From contig NZ_FQZV01000029.1 in assembly GCF_900142145.1 (NCBI RefSeq), positions 1-55,332 of the forward strand: 55,332 bases of DNA, in the 5' to 3' direction. Origin of the DNA: Geosporobacter subterraneus DSM 17957 (lineage in GTDB: Bacteria > Bacillota > Clostridia > Peptostreptococcales > Thermotaleaceae). Within the stretch, counting starts at the first letter, position 1; each line of letters begins with the position of its first letter. The notes beneath the pieces are model-generated. The model was not told the DNA's origin, searched no databases, and saw only the letters and a list, made by a program, of their open reading frames with translations. A program made the translations under genes and the position numbers. This document shows, in pieces, positions 7,358 through 16,051 of this stretch.

Positions 7358-8599
7358 ATGTCTAATTTAATTTTACAATGTAAAAGGTTAAAAGATGCTG
7401 CTAAATTGCTAGGGATTGCAGATACGAAAAAAAAGAATAAGGCTTTGTATTATGTGGCAAAACAATTAAGAGCTTCTAGAGATATTATCATTGCAGAAAA
7501 TGAAAAAGATGTTCGTAATGCCCGGGAGGCAGGTATGAAAGAAAGCTTGATCGACCGACTGCGATTGGATGAAAATAGGATTGAGGACATGATAGAAGGT
7601 ATAGAGACAATCATTGACTTAAGAGATCCCATTTGGAACAGCAACCGGGTATGGACACTGGAGAATGGTCTAACTATCAGCAAAATGACAGTTCCCATGG
7701 GTGTTATTGGAATAATATACGAATCCAGACCGAACGTCACCATTGATGCCTTTGCCCTGGCGCTCAAGAGCGGGAATTGCATATTATTAAGAGGAAGCTC
7801 CACGTCTATCCATTCAAACCGTGCCTTAGTAAATGCTGTAAAGGAAGGATTGAAAGCTAGTAGACTACCAGAGGATGTTATAGGTTTTATTGATGATGTG
7901 GATCGATCTGTGGTGATGGAAATGTTAACTTTAAACGAATATATCGATTTAATTATACCTCGTGGAGGTAATGAGCTTATTCAATTTGTAATAAAAAATG
8001 CAACGGTACCAACGATTGAAACCGGTGTAGGAAACTGTCATGTTTACATCGATGAAAGTGCAAATCTTGAAAAGGCTATTAAGATCGCTGAAAATGCTAA
8101 AATGCAGCGGCCAGGGGTTTGCAATGCCTGTGAAACTATTTTGGTGAATGAAAAGGTGGCCAGAGACTTTTTACCGCTATTATATCAAAGCTTTGATGGG
8201 AAAGTGGAAATGAGGGGATGCGAAAAAACACGGAAAGTCATTCCTGTAAATAGGGCAGGGGAAGAAGATTGGTTTGAGGAGTATTTGGACTATACAGTGG
8301 CAATAAAAGTTGTAGAAGATATAAAGGAGGCAATAGAGCACATAGATAAGTATGGTACAAAGCATTCGGAAGCCATTGTAACAGAGCAATTGGAGCATGC
8401 GAATCTTTTTCTGCGTCAGGTAGATGCAGCGGCGGTTTATGTTAATGCCTCAACCAGATTTACAGACGGCGGCCAGTTTGGATTTGGTGCCGAAATGGGC
8501 ATTAGCACGCAAAAAATCCATGCCCGGGGACCTATCGGATTAGAAGAGTTGGTTACTGTTAAATATACAATTGTAGGAAACGGACAAATCAGAGAATAG
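7358..8599 (+). CDS. proA: Glutamate-5-semialdehyde dehydrogenase (gamma-glutamyl phosphate reductase)
   Basis: 413 residues, the normal length. It reduces gamma-glutamyl phosphate with NADPH to glutamate semialdehyde, the second step of proline synthesis. ALDH-superfamily features are visible: the MGVIGIIYESRPNVTIDA block (about residues 113-130) and the catalytic cysteine in the RPGVCNACET segment (around 250-258). The start is ATG 7358 with GGGAGTG upstream. It lies 60 bases after the T-box terminator and 9 bases ahead of proB. The order proA-proB is the reverse of the common proBA arrangement. Confidence 0.97.
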   Translation: MSNLILQCKRLKDAAKLLGIADTKKKNKALYYVAKQLRASRDIIIAENEKDVRNAREAGMKESLIDRLRLDENRIEDMIEGIETIIDLRDPIWNSNRVWTLENGLTISKMTVPMGVIGIIYESRPNVTIDAFALALKSGNCILLRGSSTSIHSNRALVNAVKEGLKASRLPEDVIGFIDDVDRSVVMEMLTLNEYIDLIIPRGGNELIQFVIKNATVPTIETGVGNCHVYIDESANLEKAIKIAENAKMQRPGVCNACETILVNEKVARDFLPLLYQSFDGKVEMRGCEKTRKVIPVNRAGEEDWFEEYLDYTVAIKVVEDIKEAIEHIDKYGTKHSEAIVTEQLEHANLFLRQVDAAAVYVNASTRFTDGGQFGFGAEMGISTQKIHARGPIGLEELVTVKYTIVGNGQIRE

Positions 8600-8608
8600 A
8601 GGGATAAC

Positions 8609-9442
8609 ATGATAAGTACACTTATTGAAAACAGTAAAAAAATAGTAATAAAAATAGGGAGCAATACCCTAGCCAATGAGGATGGAAGCATCAATAAGCA
8701 ATTTTTAAAAGAGCTGAGTGATCAGGTAGCCGGTTTTGTAACAAAAGGAAAGCAGATCGTATTGGTTTCTTCAGGAGCTAGAATTGCAGGGGTAGCAACG
8801 ATTGGTAAATGGATGCGAAAGGAAGATATGCATTATAAACAGGCCTTATGCGCCATCGGACAGGTAGAGCTTATGGATGCTTATCGAAAAGTATTTGCAG
8901 CCCATCAAATTCATGTAGGGCAGATGCTTTTAACAAGAGATGATTTCTCTGACGGCAGCAGAACCTTAAATATACGAAATACTTTGTTTACATTGTTGGA
9001 TGAAGGCGTTGTACCGATCATTAATGAAAATGATACGGTTAGTGTGGAGGAAATAAGAATTGGGGATAATGATACGCTGGCAGCCTTAACGACCAATCTG
9101 TGGAATGCAGACCTGCTCATATTATTTAGTGACATTGATGGTTTATATAATAAAAATCCAAATGAGTACCAGGATGCCGAACTAATTGAAAAGGTAGAAG
9201 ACCTGGACCGACTGCTTGAAACCATAGAAGTAGGCAATACTAGTGATTTTGGTACAGGAGGCATTGTTACGAAGCTGGAAGCTGCAAAAAAAGTAAACAG
9301 CTATGGAATACCGATGATCCTGGCTAGTGGTAAAAAACAAAGAATATTAGACAGACTCCTTGAGGGCAGTGAAAAGGCCACGTTATTTCTGCCAAATCAA
9401 AAGAATAGTATAAAAGATCAAATAAAGAGAACTCCAAAATAA
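8609..9442 (+). CDS. proB: Glutamate 5-kinase (without PUA domain)
   Basis: 277 residues. It phosphorylates glutamate on the gamma-carboxyl, the first and feedback-controlled step of proline synthesis. The amino acid kinase fold is clear: a KIGSNTL segment near residue 15, a VSSGA segment near 50, and the INENDTV and GTGGI motifs (about 140 and 215). The usual C-terminal PUA domain of the roughly 370-residue enzymes is absent, as in several clostridial ProB proteins. The stop codon lies inside the terminator stem at 9426-9459. Co-transcribed with proA under the T-box. Confidence 0.96.
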   Translation: MISTLIENSKKIVIKIGSNTLANEDGSINKQFLKELSDQVAGFVTKGKQIVLVSSGARIAGVATIGKWMRKEDMHYKQALCAIGQVELMDAYRKVFAAHQIHVGQMLLTRDDFSDGSRTLNIRNTLFTLLDEGVVPIINENDTVSVEEIRIGDNDTLAALTTNLWNADLLILFSDIDGLYNKNPNEYQDAELIEKVEDLDRLLETIEVGNTSDFGTGGIVTKLEAAKKVNSYGIPMILASGKKQRILDRLLEGSEKATLFLPNQKNSIKDQIKRTPK

Positions 9443-9463
9443 TTGTTTTGGAGTTCTCTTTAT
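9426..9463 (+). terminator. Terminator of proAB, possibly bidirectional
   Basis: A perfect 14-bp stem, AGAGAACTCCAAAA (9426-9439) / TTTTGGAGTTCTCT (9446-9459), followed by TTATTTAT. It contains the proB stop codon. On the minus strand it is 30 bases past the uvsE stop and is followed by TTTATTCTTT, so it could serve both convergent units. Confidence 0.85.
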
Positions 9464-9488
9464 TTATGGAATTTGTGAAACTGAAAAA

Positions 9489-10454
9489 TTAGTGATACTC
9501 GAAAGAGGATTGATCGAGTATTTTGACTCCAGAACATTCCTTTAACTGATCCATAAGTTTAAACAGGGCTAGATCCTTGTTTTTGGCCTCTAACATGGCA
9601 TCGAAATTTTGGTTGTAATTCTTGGCCTTCTGTAAAAACTCATAAAAGAATTCAATCTCTACATCGTCAGCATGGGCACGAATGTTTTTACCCGGTCTAG
9701 GGCTGGATACATGGATTTTGGGAGGATGAATTTGTCCATCCCAGGTCTTAAAGATATCCCCCAACAACTGGGACAAATCTTCTTCATTTTGATTGCACCA
9801 ATAGTGATGGATGTCCAGTACCATAGGGATGCCCAGGTCTTTGCAGATAGATAATACATCACTGGCAGTATAAACCTTATCATCATTTTCCAATATAATT
9901 CGATTGCGGATGGATGACGGAAGCTTGACAAAATTGGCTTTAAAACGCTCAATGGCTTTTGATTTGCTATCGTAAATTCCTCCGACGTGGAGTACGAGCT
10001 TAGCTTCTTTTTCAGATAAATTCATTCCCTCAAATAAATTAACATGATACTTAAGATCTCTGAGGGAAGCAGCCAGAATGTCCTCTTTCGGGCTATTCAG
10101 CAGCGTGAAGTGATCCGGATGGGCACTAACTCTTAGCTGATGCTGCTTAACGTAACTGCCGATGTCCAGTAGCTCCTGCTCAAAGGCTTTTGTATAATCC
10201 CACTGAATTACATCTGGATGAGTAGCCAAGGGAATCAGTTTTGAAGTAAAACGGTAGACCTTTATATCGTGAACCTGGTTATGAATCAAAATTCTCTTTG
10301 TATTCGTAAGGTTCTCTCTTACCAATTCTTTGAGTCTATAAAGCTTTGATTCGTCATCTTTCAGTTTTTCATAGCTTTTATAAGTAATGGTTTTATTAGG
10401 GGAAGCTTCATGCAAAGATAAAGAAATTGCAACATAGCCGAGGCGAATGATCAT
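9489..10454 (-). CDS. uvsE: UV DNA damage endonuclease UvsE
   Basis: 321 residues, usual for the UVDE family. It nicks 5' to cyclobutane dimers and 6-4 photoproducts with a TIM-barrel active site holding divalent metals. It starts with MIIRLGYVA, as the family does. Metal-ligand type segments are visible: SAHPDHFT (about 115), LVLHVGG (about 160), LENDD (about 195), LDIHHYWCN (about 220) and KIHVSSPRPG (about 252). The start ATG is 9-10 bases behind AAGGAA. It is a single-gene unit facing proB. In spore formers UvsE supplies light-independent repair. Confidence 0.93.
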   Translation of the reverse strand: MIIRLGYVAISLSLHEASPNKTITYKSYEKLKDDESKLYRLKELVRENLTNTKRILIHNQVHDIKVYRFTSKLIPLATHPDVIQWDYTKAFEQELLDIGSYVKQHQLRVSAHPDHFTLLNSPKEDILAASLRDLKYHVNLFEGMNLSEKEAKLVLHVGGIYDSKSKAIERFKANFVKLPSSIRNRIILENDDKVYTASDVLSICKDLGIPMVLDIHHYWCNQNEEDLSQLLGDIFKTWDGQIHPPKIHVSSPRPGKNIRAHADDVEIEFFYEFLQKAKNYNQNFDAMLEAKNKDLALFKLMDQLKECSGVKILDQSSFEYH

Positions 10455-11363
10455 GATAAATCATTCCTTTCTTTGAGCGCTTATGCATATTATCTGGTTC
10501 GACAATAATATTCTACCAGATATCTGTAAGAGATTCTTAAAAACGACAAAAAACAGCATTGAATCAATTGAAACACGTTATCATTTGATAAAGAAAATAA
10601 TGTCGAAGAAACAGGCAATGGAATGCTTTAATGCCGTTTAAAGTAATACTTGTATGATTTGCGATCTGCAGAAATTTATACGAAGGGCTCCATCTATGCT
10701 GTTAACAATTTTTAAAATGTTAAACAGAATTACTATAAAAACCTGGAGGATAGCCTGCATAATCAAATCAAGGTATCTACCGATTTACTATTCAGTTAGC
10801 AGGTTGTTTCTTCGTTGATTTAGTACATAGACAGATGATCAAGCTGCCAGGAATTAAAACAAACAGGAAAACATAAATGATAAAGATTATCAATAAAACT
10901 ATAAATTAAACTAAACATATCAGATTTAATTTAAACGTATAACAAAAGTTAAAAATTTAAGACACAAAACTTTAAAAAATATTAAGTAATTTATTAAATG
11001 ATTAGATTATGAACAATTTCAGATTTATAGATTATTAGTAAAAATATTTATTGAGCAGTTTTAAGACAAAGTTTGCGAATCTGGATATGATATATAGAAA
11101 TATGAAATAGAGCATAATTAAATAGGTTGACGGATACTCTATAACCAAATTCAACTATTCTTTAAATGTATATTTAGGGAATAGTTTGGGAATTGATAAA
11201 TATTCTCAATGGCAGCTGCTTGTTTACTAATAACGCTAATCTACTTTCTCCATGACATGATATTACTTATTATTACTTATAAAGGAGTGACACAAAGCTA
11301 CGATCTCTAGCATAAATATTTACAATGATACGGCATCAAAGTACTTTATTTGTTTATCTACGA
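10455..11363. other. Gene-poor, AT-rich interval of about 0.9 kb
   Basis: No ORF with a ribosome site and recognisable product is seen on either strand. The longest open stretch (about 10671-10818, +, roughly 48 codons) has no start signal or known motif. A GGAG site near 11282 leads only to a 7-codon ORF. No tRNA-like or large hairpin element is obvious. It may be an eroded region or a long 5' region of uvsE. Confidence 0.5.
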
Positions 11364-11393
11364 ATTAAAAAGCCTCCTACTTCATGGAGGCTT
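11364..11393 (-). terminator. Terminator of the B3/B4 gene and upstream catabolic island
   Basis: An 8-bp stem, AAGCCTCC (11370-11377) / GGAGGCTT (11386-11393). Read on the minus strand it is followed by TTTTTAATT. It lies about 50 bases past the stop of the 11441-12142 gene. Confidence 0.78.
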
Positions 11394-11440
11394 CTAAACA
11401 ATAACCATACTATCATAGTAATTTCCTGGAAGGTTAAGTA

Positions 11441-12142
11441 TTAAAATTCAATATTTTGATTGCCTTGTTTTACTATATAACGTTGGCATGTACCACCAAA
11501 TCGTCCTTTAATAAGCTTCTCCAGTGAATCAAGTGCCCTTATCAAGGAACTTCCCTCGTTGTCTTCAAAACCTACCAACTGAAAGAAAACATCTTTTGTA
11601 TCTAGTGTCATTTTGCCTAATTCACTCTGACGCCAAATCCATTTTCTTGTCTGCACAATATCTCCACTTGTAAAAACGAGTTCCCCTTCTTCTACCGTTT
11701 CATATTCCTTTGCGCCAAAGGGCAAAAATCTTTCTGTCCCTTTACTAAAACAAACACTTAAGTCCTGATGGATATCTCTTAAATCATGACCGCCCAAGGA
11801 AATCTGGTTCTCTAGGGAGACTACATTGCATAAATCTACTAGTGCATTGATTGTAGGTAGAGAATTGCCTTTGATCACCCTCTTTAGCATAGCTTCTGTA
11901 GATGCTGGATATTTATTAGGATTTATACCTGCCTTTTCCATAGTATTACGATACTCTTGTATAATAGGGAGACTCCTAAGCTCTTCTTCCTTAATGATTT
12001 GCCTTACATGATTCTCTGCATTCCTCATCGAATCAACATCTAAAGATGTGGATACACTATTATTAAGTCCTTTTCCTATCAGAATTCCAAAATGGAGCCT
12101 TGGATTAAGCTCAAACACCCCTGGGTTTATAGTGTAATTCAT
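11441..12142 (-). CDS. B3/B4 tRNA-binding-domain protein
   Basis: 233 residues, which matches the free-standing B3/4 domain family, related to the editing B3/B4 module of phenylalanyl-tRNA synthetase beta. Visible features are the NKYPASTEAMLKR segment (about residues 76-90), LVDLCNVVSLE (about 101-112) and the LGGHDL turn. In PheRS this module clears mischarged Tyr-tRNA-Phe; stand-alone versions may do trans-editing, though their substrates are mostly unproven. It lies 106 bases after an aminotransferase and ends the minus-strand catabolic run. The start ATG is behind AGGAAGAGGGG. No PheRS catalytic gene is nearby. Confidence 0.8.
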   Translation of the reverse strand: MNYTINPGVFELNPRLHFGILIGKGLNNSVSTSLDVDSMRNAENHVRQIIKEEELRSLPIIQEYRNTMEKAGINPNKYPASTEAMLKRVIKGNSLPTINALVDLCNVVSLENQISLGGHDLRDIHQDLSVCFSKGTERFLPFGAKEYETVEEGELVFTSGDIVQTRKWIWRQSELGKMTLDTKDVFFQLVGFEDNEGSSLIRALDSLEKLIKGRFGGTCQRYIVKQGNQNIEF

Positions 12143-12248
12143 AATACTACCCCTCTTCCTATATGTACTTATAAGACTGTTATACGGTTAAGATTCTTAC
12201 CTTACAGGATAAAAGTGTCCCCTTTAAACATTAAAATATCGTCTTTTA

Positions 12249-13433
12249 TCAATACAAATCTCTTAATTTCTGAAATGCATCAAAAGATCTTTTGATCATC
12301 TCCTGGGCCACACAATAAGAAATTCTAACATACCCTGGACATCCAAAATCATCTGCGGGCACAATGAGAAGGTTAAGTTTCTTTGCTTTTTTAGCAAAAT
12401 TTATAGAATTTTCTTCTAATGATTTTACAAATAAGTAAAACGCACCGTCTGGTTTAACACATTCATAGCCCATTTTACTTAGTCCATCATATAACAGCCT
12501 TCTATTTGTATCATATAATGCCACATCTGCTGTTTTTCCAAGACACCTTAAAGCTATTTTCTGGAACATACTTGGAGCACATACATATCCAAGGGAACGT
12601 CCAGCTCCACATACTGCTGTATAAACAGCCTTAGCATTTTCCACACAATCAGGTACCAAGATATAACCTATTCTTTCTCCCGGAAGTGAAAGTGATTTAC
12701 TATATGAATAACATATAATTGCATTTTCATAATAAGCTGGAATATATGGTATCTTTAGGTCGTCATAAATAATCTCTCTGTATGGTTCATCTGATATAAG
12801 ATACAAAGGTTTCTTATATTCTTCAGATTTCTTTTTCAATAAACCTGCTAAAGCTTTTAATGTTTCTTCTGAGTAAACAACGCCTGATGGATTATTAGGT
12901 GAATTTATTATAATTCCCTTTGTATTGGAAGTAATAGCTTTTTCTAATAACTCCATCTTAATTTGAAATTTTTCTGTGTCCGCTGGCACCGCCACAACCT
13001 TTGCACCTGCATTTCTTATAAAAATTTGATATTCTGGAAAATACGGTGCAATAATTATTATTTCATCTTCTGGATTTGCAGCAAGAGCCCTAAGTGTAAT
13101 ACTTAAGGAAGCCGCTGCACCACATGTCATATAAAAATTGTCTGCATTTAGCTGACAATTAAACATATTACTCATATAATCAGCCAGTCCCCTTCTTACT
13201 TCCAAATCTCCCTGTGCTGAAGTGTAACCGTGAATTTCTTCTGATTTTGATGTTTCCAATAATTCTAGTATTGCTTCTTTTACACATTCTGGTGCTGGAA
13301 CAGTTGGGTTTCCAATACTAAAGTCGAATACATTTTCTTTTCCAACAATTGCAGCCTGCTGCTTTCCATATTCAAATAATTCTCTAATTACAGATCGTTT
13401 TGCTCCTAATTCGTACATTTCTTTTGATACCAT
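12249..13433 (-). CDS. Pyridoxal-phosphate aminotransferase, class I/II
   Basis: 394 residues, a full-length fold-type I enzyme. It has the FSIGNPTVPAP N-terminal segment, the NSPNNPSGVVY motif (about 178-188), the ISDEPYREI motif with the PLP Asp (about 214), the Schiff-base lysine in SYSKSLSLPGERIGY (about 237-250) and the C-terminal YVRISYC arginine. It would convert an amino acid to the 2-oxo acid consumed by IorAB, encoded upstream in the same direction. Substrate range is not readable; aromatic or branched-chain amino acids fit the context. The start ATG has GGAGTG upstream; the gap to buk is 95 bases. Confidence 0.9.
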   Translation of the reverse strand: MVSKEMYELGAKRSVIRELFEYGKQQAAIVGKENVFDFSIGNPTVPAPECVKEAILELLETSKSEEIHGYTSAQGDLEVRRGLADYMSNMFNCQLNADNFYMTCGAAASLSITLRALAANPEDEIIIIAPYFPEYQIFIRNAGAKVVAVPADTEKFQIKMELLEKAITSNTKGIIINSPNNPSGVVYSEETLKALAGLLKKKSEEYKKPLYLISDEPYREIIYDDLKIPYIPAYYENAIICYSYSKSLSLPGERIGYILVPDCVENAKAVYTAVCGAGRSLGYVCAPSMFQKIALRCLGKTADVALYDTNRRLLYDGLSKMGYECVKPDGAFYLFVKSLEENSINFAKKAKKLNLLIVPADDFGCPGYVRISYCVAQEMIKRSFDAFQKLRDLY

Positions 13434-13528
13434 TATCTTTTCACTCCTTTTTATAGCCTTATAATTAGTTGGTTGCGATATCCTACAAGCATTGAATAGA
13501 CTAACCTTTTTAACAAATTTAACAGACT

Positions 13529-14599
13529 TTAGTCTAAATCATATTCTCTAGCTTCTTCTTCACCCCTTAATACCCTAAGTGTGCCTAAAGCTAAAGATTC
13601 CATTTCATTTTCACCAGGCATAATTTCTACAGGTGCAATAAATTCAACACGTTTCTTAATCCATCCAGTCATCATTTTTGAATAGGCGATTCCTCCTGTT
13701 ATAACAACTGCATCAACATCACCTTCAACGACTGTTGCAAGCTCACCTATCCCCTTTGACACCTGATAAGCCATAGCCTCGTAAACAAGCTTTGCATTTT
13801 CATCTCCATTCTCAATCATTCTTTCTACTTCTCTAGCATCTACTGTATTTAAATATGCTTTTAAACCTCCATTTCCTCGCAGCTTCTTGCTCATGGTTTT
13901 CTTATCAAATATCCCTGAGTAGCAGAGGTCTATAAGCTCCTTACAAGGAACTCTTCCGGCTCTTTCCGGCGAAAATGGTCCTTCATCATCTGCTATTATA
14001 TCAACCATGCGCCCCTTTTCATGAACGCTTAGGGATATTCCTCCGCCTAAATGGGCAACAATAAAGTTCATTTCTTCGTACTTCTTGTTATATTTTTTAG
14101 CTGCCTTCATTGCCATTGCTCTTGAGTTTAAAGCATGACTTGTACTTGTTCTTGTTATATCTGGCATACCCGATATACGTGCGATGTCTTTCAGTTCATC
14201 TACCCGAACAGAGTCATAAATATATGCAGATACACCAATGCTATTTGCTATCTCGTATGCGATTAATGCTCCCAGATTTGACGCATGTTCTATAACCGGT
14301 CTGTTTTTCAACCTGTCTGTCATAAGATCGTTTACTCTATAAGCTCCAGATTTTACCGATGGAAGCATCCCCCCTCTTCCTACAACAGCAGATAACTCTT
14401 TCAAGTTAAGTCCGTAATCTTTTAAGAATGAAATTATTATATCTTTTCTCATTTGAAACTGGTCTTGAACTTTACTATATTTTTCAATTTCCTCAACTGG
14501 ATGATCAATTACTTTACAGAATATCTCTAGTTCATTCTCATATAAAGCGATCTTTGTTGAAGTAGAACCCGGATTGATTGCTAATACCTTATAACGCAT
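13529..14599 (-). CDS. buk: Butyrate kinase
   Basis: 356 residues, normal for Buk of the acetate kinase/Hsp70-fold family. Visible are the N-terminal AINPGSTSTK phosphate loop (residues 7-16), a VGRGGML segment (about 92), the VAHLGGGIS motif (about 181) and the DEGPFSPERAG segment (about 202), all typical of butyrate and branched-chain fatty acid kinases. It converts acyl phosphate plus ADP to acid plus ATP. Here the partner is ptb at 17969, with IorAB between them, so the physiological acyl group may be isobutyryl, isovaleryl or arylacetyl and not only butyryl. RBS GGGAGGG; gap of 30 bases to the Mpv17-like gene. Confidence 0.94.
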   Translation of the reverse strand: MRYKVLAINPGSTSTKIALYENELEIFCKVIDHPVEEIEKYSKVQDQFQMRKDIIISFLKDYGLNLKELSAVVGRGGMLPSVKSGAYRVNDLMTDRLKNRPVIEHASNLGALIAYEIANSIGVSAYIYDSVRVDELKDIARISGMPDITRTSTSHALNSRAMAMKAAKKYNKKYEEMNFIVAHLGGGISLSVHEKGRMVDIIADDEGPFSPERAGRVPCKELIDLCYSGIFDKKTMSKKLRGNGGLKAYLNTVDAREVERMIENGDENAKLVYEAMAYQVSKGIGELATVVEGDVDAVVITGGIAYSKMMTGWIKKRVEFIAPVEIMPGENEMESLALGTLRVLRGEEEAREYDLD

Positions 14600-14629
14600 C
14601 TTTAACCCTCCCTTATGTTATATATAAAA

Positions 14630-15298
14630 CTAAGCTGCAACTTCTACCTCTGCTTTTATTCCCTTTTTAGCTAATGCCAGTAAAAGACCTAAAGCTATGG
14701 AAAGGAATGCTGAAACAATAACTCTGTACTGCATTGGCAGCATGAATACTGCTGTATGGGCAGGTATCCAGAAGAAAGGGCACATTTTAAGCCAGCTAAA
14801 CTCAACCAGTGAGTGCCAGTCATTTTTATCTATCAAATCACTCAAAGTAACCTTTTCTCCTTTTCTATCATGCTTTACATCGATATACATATCTGTGAAC
14901 CTGTGGAAGGCCATCATCATTGGTCCAAAGGTTAAGTTCATTATTGTACTGCCGAAAAATGCCTGTGCAAACTTCGATCCTTCATAGGGCAGTCTCCCTA
15001 CTGACTGTGCAGCTGCAGCTCCACCCATATATAAAGTAAACACTAGCGTTACCATCATACCGATTATTCCCCAGATAACGGCCTTATAAAAAACCCCCTT
15101 CGGGGTGCTCCAATAACCACTTAAAACTCTTGCGCCAAGCATGTCACCCATTGTTGCCAGTATGGCAAACTTTACAAATCCACCTGTATATGGATGAGCA
15201 TCCGTTACGGCTATAAATATTTCACGCGATGATGGTATAACTAAAATTATTACCCAAACCAGCAGCGCCATTATCCATAAATAATCTCCTTTTCTCAA
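14630..15298 (-). CDS. Mpv17/PMP22-like integral membrane protein
   Basis: About 222 residues from a TTG at 15298, chosen because GGAG sits 8-9 bases upstream; a GTG at 15307 overlaps that site. There are four or five hydrophobic segments. Two blocks resemble the Mpv17/PMP22 signature: FGPMMMAFHRFTDMYI (compare GP..H.WY..L) and, near the C-terminus, FWIPAHTAVFMLPMQYRV (compare WP....NF..VP...R). Bacterial members are of unknown function; eukaryotic ones are organelle membrane channels. It lies inside the iorAB-buk operon, so passage of substrate or acid product is a possible role. The family call is from motif resemblance by eye. Confidence 0.62.
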   Translation of the reverse strand: MRKGDYLWIMALLVWVIILVIPSSREIFIAVTDAHPYTGGFVKFAILATMGDMLGARVLSGYWSTPKGVFYKAVIWGIIGMMVTLVFTLYMGGAAAAQSVGRLPYEGSKFAQAFFGSTIMNLTFGPMMMAFHRFTDMYIDVKHDRKGEKVTLSDLIDKNDWHSLVEFSWLKMCPFFWIPAHTAVFMLPMQYRVIVSAFLSIALGLLLALAKKGIKAEVEVAA

Positions 15299-15399
15299 TT
15301 CACACACTCCTTCAATATCGATAACTTAAAAATTGATAATATTGCTAAAATATTTACAGCATCAAAGGGATAATATCTAAAAGATCAACATCCTTCAAC

Positions 15400-15456
15400 A
15401 GTGATATAAAAACCTATGCCTTAAAATATAGCAAACACATAGATTTCTATATCACT
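15400..15456 (-). other. Long intercistronic RNA hairpin between iorB and the Mpv17-like gene
   Basis: Two 19-base arms (15400-15418 and 15438-15456) pair along their whole length in the minus-strand transcript. Their two non-Watson-Crick positions are G-U wobbles in that RNA; in plus-strand RNA they would be A-C mismatches. No T-run follows, so it is more likely a stability or processing element than a terminator. Confidence 0.6.
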
Positions 15457-15480
15457 AGTTACATTTAATATCTTGTCTTA

Positions 15481-16050
15481 CTAAACTAGACTCATTCCAA
15501 CTTCAATTGCCTTCAAGTTGATATGAACAAAGTTTTCCTTAACACTATCTCTTATGATTTTTTCCCAGTTTATATCCTGCAGTCCCATAGCCTTAATGGT
15601 AGCTCCCAGCAGTATAATATTCATAACCTTCATATTTCCTATTTTTTCAGCCTGTTCTGCCGCGTTTACCATAATTGTTGGAATCTTGTTTGATAATTCC
15701 TCTACGATACCCTCAGGATAGTCAAACTTTCCAGATAGTATAGGAGCGGACTGAATTTCAAAATCATTCACAATGGCTCTTCCGCTTGGTTTTAAGTATT
15801 TGAGCCATCTTAGCGCCTCCATTTTCTCAAAGGATATGAGTATATCTGCTCCGCCCAGTTCAATAACTGGCGATTCAACAATCTTTCCATACCTAACTTG
15901 TGAAGATACAGATCCCCCTCGTTGAGACATGCCATGAATTTCACTCATTTTCACATCGTAACCTGCTTCCATCAGCCCTGTTGTCAGCAGCTTGCTTGCA
16001 AGTATCGTTCCTTGTCCCCCAACGCCTACTAAAAGAATACTCTTTATCAT
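15481..16050 (-). CDS. iorB: Indolepyruvate ferredoxin oxidoreductase, beta subunit
   Basis: 189 residues from ATG 16050; the frame is open further upstream, but AAGGTGG about 10 bases ahead supports this start. It has the gamma-type 2-oxoacid oxidoreductase fold: VGVGGQGTILASK (about 7-19) and the EIHGMSQRGGSV block (about 37-48) typical of IorB. With IorA it decarboxylates aryl- (or branched-chain) 2-oxo acids to acyl-CoA while reducing ferredoxin. iorA ends one base ahead, so the subunits are coupled. Confidence 0.94.
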   Translation of the reverse strand: MIKSILLVGVGGQGTILASKLLTTGLMEAGYDVKMSEIHGMSQRGGSVSSQVRYGKIVESPVIELGGADILISFEKMEALRWLKYLKPSGRAIVNDFEIQSAPILSGKFDYPEGIVEELSNKIPTIMVNAAEQAEKIGNMKVMNIILLGATIKAMGLQDINWEKIIRDSVKENFVHINLKAIEVGMSLV

Positions 16051-16051
16051 A

